Assembly (NCBI GenBank): GCA_964393115.1
Contig: CAYMST010000012.1
Coordinates: 1-38,917 of the forward strand
Direction: 5' to 3'
From: CAYMST01 sp964393115
GTDB lineage: Bacteria > Bacteroidota > Bacteroidia > Cytophagales > Cyclobacteriaceae
Length of the DNA stretch: 38,917 nt
Part shown: one piece after another, positions 1 to 8,423 of the stretch
How positions within the stretch are numbered: the first letter of the stretch is position 1
Layout: each line of letters begins with the position of its first letter
Notes under the pieces: generated by a model
Database searches by the model: none
What the model saw: the letters and a program-made list of their open reading frames with translations, nothing else
Told to the model about the DNA's origin: nothing
Translations under genes and position numbers: made by a program

Positions 1-1195
1 AAGCAGGAGGAGCACCAAATCGGTAGTCAGCTCTGAAAGGGTAGATATACTTATCTAAAGACGGTATAAAGAATAATACATCAGATATATATGAATACGA
101 AGGAAAGTCTGGGTCGAGTTCTCTTTCATAATAGCTGCATGAAAGTACTAACTCATGTGATATGTTCGCAAAAGATAATGCGGTTCCAAATAGTCGGATA
201 GCCCCCAGGAAACTCGCTTTTTTTGATTTTAGCACTTCTTTAATATCGTGAATGTTATGCTGTCTTGAGATGTTGATGTTTTCCTTGATAAGCTCCTCAA
301 GAACACCAATTTTTTGACTTAGGTCTTGGATACTTTCCAGTTCCGTTCCCTTTAAGAGTTTTTTAATTTTTGCAAAGCGATTAAACTGGTAGACCTGATA
401 GCGATAGTCTTTAGCTATTTTCTCCCAAGTTAGAAGATTGGAAACGTAACCAGTGTTAATGGCATTTACTAATATTTCAACCCTTGGTCGAGTTGCATTT
501 CTTCTGGAGTAATCCTCTTCTACATCGCCGGGAAGATCATTAGCGGTTACCCAATATATTTTATTCTTTTTGACTATTTCCGTCTCCTCTTGAGCTTTTA
601 CGTTATATGTTTTAATTCTCGATTTTGATTTTGTAGGAACGACAAGCCTAAAGGTTGATTTTTTTACCTCAATCTTATCATCGAGGTATAAGCTGCCCGA
701 GTGTGCAGGTTTTTCTTTGATAGTATAGGTGTATTCTACTACGCCACCCAGCTCGACTCCTTCTATGGCGAATATTTGGTAGTTACCGGCACCATCTATA
801 TTTTTCAGTTCCCGTATATTGCTTTTATTCAAAGTGGTTACTTTCCCCTTCGGGGTAATGGATCGTGCTTTTAGGTTAAAGACATCTCCGAAGGAGCTTT
901 TTGGTATATATACCTTATTGTAGGAATCTATAATGCTTTCATCATTGATCCATATTCTTTTGTAAATCGAATACGTCCGGCTGTTGATATACTTACTAAA
1001 CCCGTATATGCTTACATCATAATTTAATTCTGTGGCTTTTTCTAAAACCAGTCCCTTCTTTTTAAGTTCCTCTTCAGATGGTTCAAAGATACTTATGGAG
1101 TCGGACCAATATTTTGTAAACTCAACATGCCGTTGGGCCGAAGTAATATGTCCAATAAGAAAAAGGATCAGTACAAGGGTTATGGATTTTTTCAT
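1..1195 (-). CDS. DUF3857 / transglutaminase-like exported protein, partial (C-terminus outside window)
   Basis: The reverse strand is open from an ATG at 1195 to the window edge (398 codons, no stop, checked codon by codon). It starts with a signal peptide (KKSITLVLILFLIGHITSAQ). The next ~200 residues look like a DUF3857 beta-domain, including GGVVEYTYTIKEKP near residue 150. A transglutaminase-like segment follows. Aligned by eye with the neighbour at 1272-3167, the segment SKKASFLGAIRLFGTALSF takes the place of EKKYGDCKDMSNLLVQML. The catalytic Cys is therefore replaced (by Phe) and the GDCKD motif is absent. Proteins of this family sit in the periplasm or are lipid/OM associated in Bacteroidota; the substrate is unknown. 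It is 76 nt downstream of its full-length paralogue and probably co-transcribed. The family call is fairly sure; the inactive-enzyme reading is inference. Confidence 0.8.
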   Translation of the reverse strand, partial: MKKSITLVLILFLIGHITSAQRHVEFTKYWSDSISIFEPSEEELKKKGLVLEKATELNYDVSIYGFSKYINSRTYSIYKRIWINDESIIDSYNKVYIPKSSFGDVFNLKARSITPKGKVTTLNKSNIRELKNIDGAGNYQIFAIEGVELGGVVEYTYTIKEKPAHSGSLYLDDKIEVKKSTFRLVVPTKSKSRIKTYNVKAQEETEIVKKNKIYWVTANDLPGDVEEDYSRRNATRPRVEILVNAINTGYVSNLLTWEKIAKDYRYQVYQFNRFAKIKKLLKGTELESIQDLSQKIGVLEELIKENINISRQHNIHDIKEVLKSKKASFLGAIRLFGTALSFANISHELVLSCSYYERELDPDFPSYSYISDVLFFIPSLDKYIYPFRADYRFGAPPA

Positions 1196-1271
1196 TTACT
1201 CAATGATTTATAAAATATTTTTAGTTTGAATATGCTTAATGTGCTATCCAAATGGTATTGCGCTCATTTGA

Positions 1272-3167
1272 TTATGTTTTCTTCAGGACTATTTGCGATC
1301 TGATTGTCTTTCCAAGAGCTGAAGCTATCTGGTTCCATTTGGTAAATTGTGCTTTTTCTATCATTAGCGTAGTACAGCGTATATCGAGGTTTAGTTCAAT
1401 TACTCCTTGACTGATGCTGTATTGGGCATGGAAAGCAGCTAATTCATTGGAGTCTCTTGTGTCTTTGGGAATAAATTCAATTTCATACCCTTGAGGTATT
1501 TCAAATGTCATCTGATATTGGTAGTTGTAAGTGTATTTCTGTTCTAGTGACAATCTCCTTTCGCTTTTTATCACTTCAAGCGGATTGGCGAGGAGAAAAG
1601 GTTTTACGAACAAAGTGCCGTCAAACCCTTTGACATAATTTTTTATAGAATAGTCAAACGATACTTGTCCCGAAGGATCGATGACACCTACTCGTTTCGT
1701 TTGAAGACTTGATAAAAGCAAATTGTCAGAATTGAAATTAAAGAATCTGAGCATAACATCCTCTAAATCTGATTCTGCTCTTACGAAATGATGATCGAAA
1801 TGTGTTTTAGGAATTCCAGAGATAGAGATGTTAGCAGCTCCTGATACAGCGTTATTATCCTGAATTTCCATTTTAAGATCATATCGTAAAACATTAGAAT
1901 CTGCAGGTATTTGGGGTACTTTAGCCAATTTATAGGAATCACTTGAGGTACCAATTAATGCTTGTTTTCCCTGTATCATGGAAGTGGGATAACCAAGATT
2001 GACGAACCTTCCTGTTGGATCGAGAAATATAAGACTATCATTTAAATCAATGGTTGCAATCATATGATTATCAACCATTGGTGTATGTAAGTCAGTATAA
2101 GCATAAGGCTTGTGTCTAGTACCGATCCATGTTGGGTATGCTTTAAGGTCGGCGTGTTTCAACATTTGAACCAAGAGATTTGACATGTCCTTACAGTCAC
2201 CATATTTCTTTTCGCAGACGCTATTCGAACTTCTTGGGATAAATCCTTCCATTCCGGATTCAAAGGCGATGTAGCGAATATGATTTTGTACCCAATTAAA
2301 AATATTCAACGTGGTTTTCTTTGGGTTTTCATTGACGATCAATTCACTGTCAATAATGTCTTTCACGCTTTGACTGAGCTGGTTATTTGGGATTTGGTTG
2401 ATAAATTCAGCATACCAAGCGTATAAGTCTTGTATGGATTCTAGAACATTTATTTTATTTCCATTAGCATAATAAGATTTTATAAACGGAATAATGTGAA
2501 AGGCATAATAAGATTTTCTTGGGGCCCCTTCTTCGAAGTACGGTGGCGAAATATCTTTAGCTGTCCATTCAATAATATGATTCCCTAAATTATCTTTTTT
2601 TCTCACGAATGTTAAGTCTCGAATGGAATCTCCAAAAACGCGAAAATCAAGATTGACATGGTCTGGGTATACGATGGTATAGACGAATTTTTTTACCGGT
2701 ATTACTTGTTGGAAGTTAACTGGGTTTAAGAAATGAGGGTCTGTTTTCTCGATTTTAACATTCAAAAAAGTTCTAGCCCCCTTTTCAATGTTTGAGAAAG
2801 TGAATTTTTTTCGTTTGGTTCCACTATGAAAGATACCACGGACCATCACATCATTAGTTTGTATGCCTTCGATGGGGTACTGTTTCAGTTTTCCTTTTGC
2901 GTTTAAGCTTTCGGTGTATCCATTGATGGATATGACTTTATCAAACTGGGTATAGTAGATTGATTTTTGGGAATAAATATGATTACTTTCGTTAAAATGG
3001 AGTCGCTCCTTTTTTTCGGATGTAATCTTTAGATTTTTATCGATGATCAGTTTTTCGTGTATCGATTCGTAGTACACGGCATCATCAGCTGATTGCTGGG
3101 CATGTCCCAAAAAGAAAGAAAAATAACAAACAATCAGTATAAAGTTAGTTCGTACAAGTGCTACCAA
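1272..3167 (-). CDS. DUF3857 domain transglutaminase-like protein
   Basis: A 631-residue exported protein. A basic-hydrophobic leader (RTNFILIVCYFSFFLGHAQQ) is followed by a DUF3857 beta-sandwich (about residues 40-260), a papain-like transglutaminase core (about 265-400) and a C-terminal DUF2569/DUF3858-like beta region. The catalytic triad is visible: Cys325 in KKYGDCKDMSNLL, His368 in VDNHMIATIDL and Asp383 in IFLDPTG, and WVQNHIRYIAFE precedes the Cys as usual. The function is not established for the family; a protein cross-linking, peptidase or amidase role in the periplasm is possible. There is no in-frame ATG near the leader, so the start must be TTG at 3167 (or ATT just upstream). A -7-like box (TACCTTTG, minus strand, 3184-3191) sits close upstream, but I found no -33 partner at normal spacing. 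The partial gene downstream is a paralogue. Confidence 0.85.
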   Translation of the reverse strand: MVALVRTNFILIVCYFSFFLGHAQQSADDAVYYESIHEKLIIDKNLKITSEKKERLHFNESNHIYSQKSIYYTQFDKVISINGYTESLNAKGKLKQYPIEGIQTNDVMVRGIFHSGTKRKKFTFSNIEKGARTFLNVKIEKTDPHFLNPVNFQQVIPVKKFVYTIVYPDHVNLDFRVFGDSIRDLTFVRKKDNLGNHIIEWTAKDISPPYFEEGAPRKSYYAFHIIPFIKSYYANGNKINVLESIQDLYAWYAEFINQIPNNQLSQSVKDIIDSELIVNENPKKTTLNIFNWVQNHIRYIAFESGMEGFIPRSSNSVCEKKYGDCKDMSNLLVQMLKHADLKAYPTWIGTRHKPYAYTDLHTPMVDNHMIATIDLNDSLIFLDPTGRFVNLGYPTSMIQGKQALIGTSSDSYKLAKVPQIPADSNVLRYDLKMEIQDNNAVSGAANISISGIPKTHFDHHFVRAESDLEDVMLRFFNFNSDNLLLSSLQTKRVGVIDPSGQVSFDYSIKNYVKGFDGTLFVKPFLLANPLEVIKSERRLSLEQKYTYNYQYQMTFEIPQGYEIEFIPKDTRDSNELAAFHAQYSISQGVIELNLDIRCTTLMIEKAQFTKWNQIASALGKTIRSQIVLKKT

Positions 3168-3305
3168 AATAGTGTGTTTGCTACAAAGGTAATTTTTTCT
3201 GCTGATAAAGAATTTTGGTTATGCAAATGAGTAGAATCTTTCGATTAGCTAACAGGATATAGGTCTGTAACGATATGATATGAGCGTGAGCATGGCTAAA
3301 ATGTA

Positions 3306-5390
3306 TTAGTAACTACCAAAATACTTCCTGGCGACCCACTCTAACGACAATAAAAGAATGAGCACAGCAACTAACCATTCATAGTCTATGAGTTTTTTGT
3401 ATCGTTTTTCAGAATGAATAGTAGGGATTGCTTCCCAGTTCCTTATTTCATTAGTCAAATCGCTCAACTTTGAGTGGTGAAAGAATTTACCACCGTTTTC
3501 TTGGCTTATTTGCTTGAGGAGGTTATGCTTTGCTTGCACATTAAGTGCTTCTAAGTTTAGTCTGGCTACTCTAAACTGTCCCTTCACTATTTTGGTTTTG
3601 CCATCGAGCTTAGTAGAAGCTACGAAGTCGTAGACTCCCGACGCGAGGTTATTGATCGTGAATGAGCTATGGTCTTCACTGGTAATCAGGTTTTTTGTAT
3701 TGGTAATATTACTTTCTTGATTGGTAAATGATAACGATATTTCTTGCCCATAGATAGGTTCGTAGATTTTATTGTAGCACTCCGTTTTAATGATGATTGA
3801 TTCATTTTCTGAATATTCCTTTTTTGTAGAATAGGCCTTAAACCTTCTCTTATCCTCTCTAGTACTTAAGTATTGTATAAGTTTTCCAAAAACTTCCTGA
3901 AACGCCTTTGGCCCACCTGATTCTGCGATTTCATGCATCCTCCATGTCCAAAATCCATTTCCAAAAATCACAGCAGTCTTACGGTTTTGGTTGTTTACCA
4001 TGATATAAGGACGCTTGGTTACAACTGAGCCTATTTTTTGGTATAGCAATACATCATTGTGGTTTTGAACTTGGTAGTCACCATATGGGACACGCACTGG
4101 TGGAGCCTCTCGGAGTAGGTCATACTGGTTGATAGTAGTTTTGAACACCTTGAATTTAGGGTTTATATCAGCAGTGATTTGGTCGGTTTTACCTGCTCGT
4201 GGTCTTAAGGTGAAATACTTGATGTCGTCCTTAAGATTTCTGACACTGGTTTGTCTACCAAGTACGTAGAGAAAAGAGGTGTTCTCGTTTTCCTTTAACT
4301 TTCGGTAGGCTTTTGTGAGGCTGTTTCTGGCATCAAAAGCATGGTGCCATATTACTAAATCAAATTTGGTGGTTGGAAGCTTCTGATTTGCCGACCTTAG
4401 GTAGTAATGAATTTCGTAGTTTTTGTTTTTCTCAATGGTTAACGCCAATGCCTTTATATCCGGGTGTGGAGCAGGAGCCATAATCAATATTTTTTGTTTG
4501 GTATTGATTACCTCGACAAAGGCGTTGGCCGTATTGTTTGCTATAAGGTGTTCTTGTTCCGTAGCAGGAATGGTTACTTGATATCGTTGAACGCCGTTAT
4601 TCGGGGAGTTGATGATGAATTTCTCTTTTTGAAAAGCCTGGTTTGAAGAAAAGGTGATTTTTCTCTCTGCAACTATTTTTCCCTTGGAAGAGATTACGAT
4701 CTTTCTTTGTTGTCCTGCGAAACCATTTGCTCCAATTTTTACCACCAGAGGAAATTTATTTTCTTGATATACCAACTTGTTATATTCCAGACCAGTAATA
4801 AACACGTCTCGTTGAATTGAAGTGTCTCCAAGCCCGAGGGTAAAAATCTTGTAATCATATTGGGCATACGCTAGGCTGTTTCCCCGATTTGAAATACCAT
4901 CAGTGAAGAGAATTGTTGAGTTTGGAGGTTGATTCTTGGACTGTTGATCTATATTTTTGACAATTGAAAATAGGTCAGAAGAGTTGTGATCAAACCTTAC
5001 AGAATCAATAGACTCGAGCCTTCCATTTAAGGTGGATTTGATCACATCGAAGCCTTGTTCTTTTAGTTGTTGTTCAATCCCGATGAACGATTTTCGAAGA
5101 GCATTACCGATAGAGTCTGGATCCTGGAGGGTAATGGATGAGGAGTTGTCAATACCCAAAGCAACTAACGGTTTTTTTACGAAATTTGTGTTAGATCTTA
5201 AAAAGGGATTGAGAAGGAGTAAAAAAAGAATAAAAAATACTAAGGACCGAAAAGCCATTAACATCCATCGCACGCCTTTTGGCCAAGGTCCTTTTTTAGC
5301 ATAAAGGATAGTCGAAAAAAGAATGCTTGCAAGGAAACATAAGAGAAGGTACCAATTCGGATAATGAAATATTAAGTCTATATCTCTCAT
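3306..5390 (-). CDS. VWA domain membrane protein (BatA-like, with amidotransferase-like fold region)
   Basis: A 694-residue protein of a common Bacteroidota type. Two transmembrane helices lie near the N-terminus (about residues 12-31 and 43-62) and one at the C-terminus (YEWLVAVLILLLSLEWVARK). Between them is a large soluble region, presumably periplasmic. A von Willebrand factor A domain starts right after helix 2: the MIDAS motif is D81-N-S83-S-S85, and the conserved TDG is at 163-165 (ILFTDGISNRG). Residues about 297-420 (KQKILIMAPAPHPDIKALAL onwards) look like the glutamine-amidotransferase-like fold usual in this family, without an obvious catalytic Cys. A carboxypeptidase-regulatory-like beta domain lies near 560-610. 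It is probably a metal-dependent protein-interaction or assembly factor; no specific role is known. The gene starts with ATG and stands 138 nt before the DUF3857 gene on the same strand. Confidence 0.8.
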   Translation of the reverse strand: MRDIDLIFHYPNWYLLLCFLASILFSTILYAKKGPWPKGVRWMLMAFRSLVFFILFLLLLNPFLRSNTNFVKKPLVALGIDNSSSITLQDPDSIGNALRKSFIGIEQQLKEQGFDVIKSTLNGRLESIDSVRFDHNSSDLFSIVKNIDQQSKNQPPNSTILFTDGISNRGNSLAYAQYDYKIFTLGLGDTSIQRDVFITGLEYNKLVYQENKFPLVVKIGANGFAGQQRKIVISSKGKIVAERKITFSSNQAFQKEKFIINSPNNGVQRYQVTIPATEQEHLIANNTANAFVEVINTKQKILIMAPAPHPDIKALALTIEKNKNYEIHYYLRSANQKLPTTKFDLVIWHHAFDARNSLTKAYRKLKENENTSFLYVLGRQTSVRNLKDDIKYFTLRPRAGKTDQITADINPKFKVFKTTINQYDLLREAPPVRVPYGDYQVQNHNDVLLYQKIGSVVTKRPYIMVNNQNRKTAVIFGNGFWTWRMHEIAESGGPKAFQEVFGKLIQYLSTREDKRRFKAYSTKKEYSENESIIIKTECYNKIYEPIYGQEISLSFTNQESNITNTKNLITSEDHSSFTINNLASGVYDFVASTKLDGKTKIVKGQFRVARLNLEALNVQAKHNLLKQISQENGGKFFHHSKLSDLTNEIRNWEAIPTIHSEKRYKKLIDYEWLVAVLILLLSLEWVARKYFGSY

Positions 5391-5558
5391 GTTAAATTAT
5401 AAACCTTCTTAACTGTGAAATGAGCAAGGTGCTCAACCCAAATATTAATTACTATTTTAAATAACTAAAACTGAATTGAGCAAAATGCAGAATTTACTAA
5501 TATTATATAAATGAGGTACTGAATTGTGGTACCTTAAAAATCATTTTGACGACTCGTT

Positions 5559-6305
5559 TTAAGTCAATAGACCACCATCTACTTGGATTACTTGTCCAGA
5601 TACATATGTAGACATATCTGACCCCAGGTACACACAAGCATCAGCGACCTCTTCTGGTTGCCCTCCGCGCTTCATTGGAATTCCTTTTCGCCACTCGTCT
5701 ACCATTTTTTGATCTAAAACAGCTGTCATTTCGGTTTCAATAAACCCAGGAGCCACGGCATTACTTCGAATCCCACGAGAACCAAATTCCAGTGCTATTG
5801 TCTTGGTAAAACCTATGATTCCGGCTTTTGAGGCTGCATAGTTAGCTTGCCCAGCATTTCCTTTAATGCCTACCACGGAAGTGATATTAATAATGCTTCC
5901 TGACTTTTGTTTTAGGAATGTTCTCGTAGCCGCTTTTACTGTGTTAAAACAAGACTTTAAGTTCACTTGAATTACCTTGTCCCACATCTCTTCGGTCATC
6001 CGCATTAGTAAAGTGTCTTGAGTAATCCCCGCATTATTAATAAGGATATCTAGGCTTCCAAAATCTGATGTCATATCCTTAATCAAAGCTTCTGCACTAG
6101 CAAAATCAGAAGCATCTGATCGATATCCCTTTGCTTTAACCCCTTTTTCCTGTAATTCTTGCTCGAGAGCCTGACCTTTCTCCACACTCGATAGATAGGT
6201 GAAAGCAACATTAGCTCCTTGCTCGGCATATTTTAAAGCGATAGCTCTTCCAATTCCTTTTGAAGCACCAGTGATCAGTGCATTTTTTCCTGAAAGTAGG
6301 TTCAT
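5559..6305 (-). CDS. fabG: 3-oxoacyl-[acyl-carrier-protein] reductase
   Basis: A short-chain dehydrogenase that reduces 3-ketoacyl-ACP with NADPH in fatty acid elongation, in the cytoplasm. Numbering from the ATG at 6305 gives 248 residues, the usual FabG length. The Rossmann motif is TGASKGIG (12-19) and NNAGI is at 90-94. The catalytic residues are N115, S143 (NITSVVG), Y156 and K160 (QANYAASKAG). PGFIETEM and the C-terminal QVDGGLLT end are also typical of FabG. An in-frame ATG 24 nt further upstream (6329) would add MEKEKRIE. I prefer 6305 because the family starts with M-x-L-L-x-G-K. The gene is divergent from lpdA and monocistronic here. The FabG call is firm; generic SDRs have the same fold, but the length and motifs fit FabG best. 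Confidence 0.92.
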   Translation of the reverse strand: MNLLSGKNALITGASKGIGRAIALKYAEQGANVAFTYLSSVEKGQALEQELQEKGVKAKGYRSDASDFASAEALIKDMTSDFGSLDILINNAGITQDTLLMRMTEEMWDKVIQVNLKSCFNTVKAATRTFLKQKSGSIINITSVVGIKGNAGQANYAASKAGIIGFTKTIALEFGSRGIRSNAVAPGFIETEMTAVLDQKMVDEWRKGIPMKRGGQPEEVADACVYLGSDMSTYVSGQVIQVDGGLLT

Positions 6306-6499
6306 TTCAATACGTTTTTCCTTTTCCATTGATTAAACGGCTGACAAAAATATACATTCGGTTGAGATTACCTCTATCAAATAAAGCAATGTACTGTTCT
6401 GACAATAACTTAATAGGTTTTGTAAGGCTATATATTTAGAAATGAATCGGTGGCACTGAGTGTTTCCTTTGAGTTATCATTAATAATCAAACCAAATGG

Positions 6500-6531
6500 T
6501 TGAATTCTAAATTTTTTCAGGATTAAATTTG
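6500..6531 (+). promoter_or_regulatory. lpdA promoter, Bacteroidota type
   Basis: TTG at 6500-6502, a 21-nt spacer, then a perfect -7 box TAAATTTG at 6524-6531. The predicted transcript start is near 6538, giving a 5' leader of about 24 nt before the ATG at 6562. The match is to the published TTTG/TANNTTTG consensus and was judged by eye. Confidence 0.6.
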
Positions 6532-6561
6532 AGCTTTCAAACTTAACTTATTAGCTGAGAT

Positions 6562-7956
6562 ATGGCAGAGAAATTTGATGTTGTAGTGATAGGGAGTGGT
6601 CCTGGAGGATATGTGGCAGCAATTCGGGCTTCGCAGTTAGGTAAAAACGTAGCCGTTGTGGAAAAGGCTGAGATAGGTGGTATTTGCCTTAACTGGGGGT
6701 GTATTCCAACTAAAGCATTACTGAAGAGTGCACAGGTATTCGAATACATTAACCACGCCGATGACTATGGGATCAAAGTGGATAAATACTCTGCTAACTT
6801 CGAAGGTATGGTGAAGCGTAGCCGTGATGTTGCAGACGGCATGAGCAAGGGCATTCAGTTCTTATTCAAAAAAAATAAAATCACCCAGATCAACGGTTTT
6901 GGTAAGCTGAAGACTCCAAAGACCGTAGAAGTGACTGATGCTGATGGCAAGGTGACTGATGTTTCGGCTGATCATATCATATTAGCAACCGGTGGACGGT
7001 CAAGAGAATTACCGCATATTCCAATAGATGGTAAGAAAATCATTGGTTATCGTGAAGCCATGACCTTGAAGAAGCAACCAAAATCTATGGTGGTTATCGG
7101 GTCAGGAGCTATCGGTGTTGAGTTTGCCTATTTCTACAATTCTATTGGCACAAAGGTGACGGTAGTAGAATACATGCCAAATATAGTCCCTGTAGAAGAT
7201 CAGGATGTCTCTAAGCAGCTAGAAAGAAGTTTTAAGAAGTCGGGTATTGATATTATGACCAGTTCGGAAGTGACTAATGTTGATACTTCGGGCAAAGGTT
7301 GTGTGGTATCCGTAAAAACGGCCAAAGGAGAAGAAAAGCTAGACTGCGATGTCGTGCTTTCAGCTGTTGGCGTAGCGACGAATCTTGAAGGATTGGGACT
7401 TGAAGAGTTGAGTATCAAAACTGAAAGAGGAAAAATTGTAGTGGACGACTACTACCAAACCAGCGTTCCAGGTGTTTATGCAATTGGTGATATTGTTCAC
7501 GGTCCTGCTTTGGCTCACGTGGCTTCTGCGGAAGGAATTATATGCGTGGAGAAATTCAGTGGTATGGAGGTACATCCGTTGAATTACGGTAATATCCCAG
7601 GCTGTACGTATTGCTATCCAGAAATTGCTTCTGTTGGATTGACGGAGAAGGCCGCTAAAGAAGCTGGTTATGAAATTAAGGTTGGTAAGTTCCCGTTCTC
7701 TGCGTCTGGAAAAGCGAAAGCGTCAGGTTCAGCTGACGGGTTTGTCAAGGTTATTTTCGATGCTAAATACGGCGAGTGGTTAGGTTGTCATATGATTGGT
7801 AATAACGTAACGGAAATGATTTCTGAAGCAGTTGTCGCTAGGAACTTGGAGACAACAGGTCATGAAATCGTAAAGTCGGTACATCCTCACCCAACAATGT
7901 CAGAAGCTGTGATGGAAGCAGCAGCTGCTGCTTATGATGAGGTAATTCATTTATAA
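6562..7956 (+). CDS. lpdA: Dihydrolipoyl dehydrogenase (E3)
   Basis: An FAD- and NAD-dependent flavoprotein of 464 residues. It reoxidises dihydrolipoamide of the pyruvate and 2-oxoglutarate dehydrogenase complexes and the glycine cleavage system. The FAD-binding motif VVIGSGPGGYVAA is at the N-terminus. The redox disulfide is C42-x4-C47 in GGICLNWGCIPTKA. A second Rossmann motif, VVIGSGAIGVEFA, binds NAD, and GVYAIGDIVHGPALAHVA is the second FAD motif. The C-terminal dimer domain carries the active His443-Glu448 pair in HPHPTMSEAV. Length and every motif are normal. It stands alone here: its promoter is at 6500-6531 and a strong hairpin terminator follows 27 nt after the stop. No E1 or E2 subunit genes are in the window. 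Confidence 0.96.
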   Translation: MAEKFDVVVIGSGPGGYVAAIRASQLGKNVAVVEKAEIGGICLNWGCIPTKALLKSAQVFEYINHADDYGIKVDKYSANFEGMVKRSRDVADGMSKGIQFLFKKNKITQINGFGKLKTPKTVEVTDADGKVTDVSADHIILATGGRSRELPHIPIDGKKIIGYREAMTLKKQPKSMVVIGSGAIGVEFAYFYNSIGTKVTVVEYMPNIVPVEDQDVSKQLERSFKKSGIDIMTSSEVTNVDTSGKGCVVSVKTAKGEEKLDCDVVLSAVGVATNLEGLGLEELSIKTERGKIVVDDYYQTSVPGVYAIGDIVHGPALAHVASAEGIICVEKFSGMEVHPLNYGNIPGCTYCYPEIASVGLTEKAAKEAGYEIKVGKFPFSASGKAKASGSADGFVKVIFDAKYGEWLGCHMIGNNVTEMISEAVVARNLETTGHEIVKSVHPHPTMSEAVMEAAAAAYDEVIHL

Positions 7957-7983
7957 AAATGAAGCAATAAGCGAATAGCTCAT

Positions 7984-8010
7984 AATCCGGCTTCGGCCGG
8001 ATTTTTTTTT
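7984..8010 (+). terminator. Rho-independent terminator of lpdA
   Basis: AATCCGGC (7984-7991), loop TTCG, GCCGGATT (7996-8003), then an unbroken T run to 8010. An 8-bp perfect stem capped by the stable C(UUCG)G tetraloop. Confidence 0.93.
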
Positions 8011-8367
8011 ATTAGCTCATGGTCTCATAGCATGATCTCATTAAACAATGCTTGGGCATGAATCTGATTTTGGTTACATAGCCTGACTTGCCTAGAAATA
8101 AGCAAGAACCAGGGATCACTCTAGCTGATAGCGAATACCATCCTGATTACAGCTGCGGTGAGATGACTATGGGAATTATGCTGAGGCACATTGGAATTAT
8201 TTCGTGGATTCTATTAAATTGATCAAATTGGTGGTTCTTATAGGAAATACCGAAAAAGTGAAATTGTTTCTGTCTAGCCGTTAGTGTATTCTATTGAACA
8301 GCTCGACAGAAATAAATAGAGTTAAAAATTGATAAACCTTTTGCTCAAACCCTAAAGTAATTTTTTG
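8011..8367. other. Non-coding stretch between lpdA terminator and aminotransferase
   Basis: I see no convincing gene, RNA or mobile element in this part. The only structure is at its right end: TGCTCAAAC at 8342-8350 is an inverted copy of a motif found twice in the tandem repeat that follows. Confidence 0.4.
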
Positions 8368-8413
8368 ATGGGTAGTTTGAGCACTTATATATGGGTAGTT
8401 TGAGCACTTATAT
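8368..8413 (+). repeat. Two perfect tandem 23-bp repeats, candidate regulatory site
   Basis: Positions 8368-8390 and 8391-8413 are identical 23-mers beginning ATGGGTAGTTTGAGCACTTA. Each holds GTTTGAGCA (8375-8383 and 8398-8406), and a reverse-complement copy, TGCTCAAAC, lies at 8342-8350. The second unit ends 10 nt before the ATG of the aminotransferase. Each unit also holds TAGTTTG, close to a -7 box. It may be an operator or a duplicated promoter element; the function is inferred only from position. Confidence 0.6.
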
Positions 8414-8423
8414 ACCTTATTAA

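Noticed and set aside
8368..8413. CRISPR-like repeat
   Set aside because: Only two units, directly adjacent with no spacer, and no cas genes in the window.
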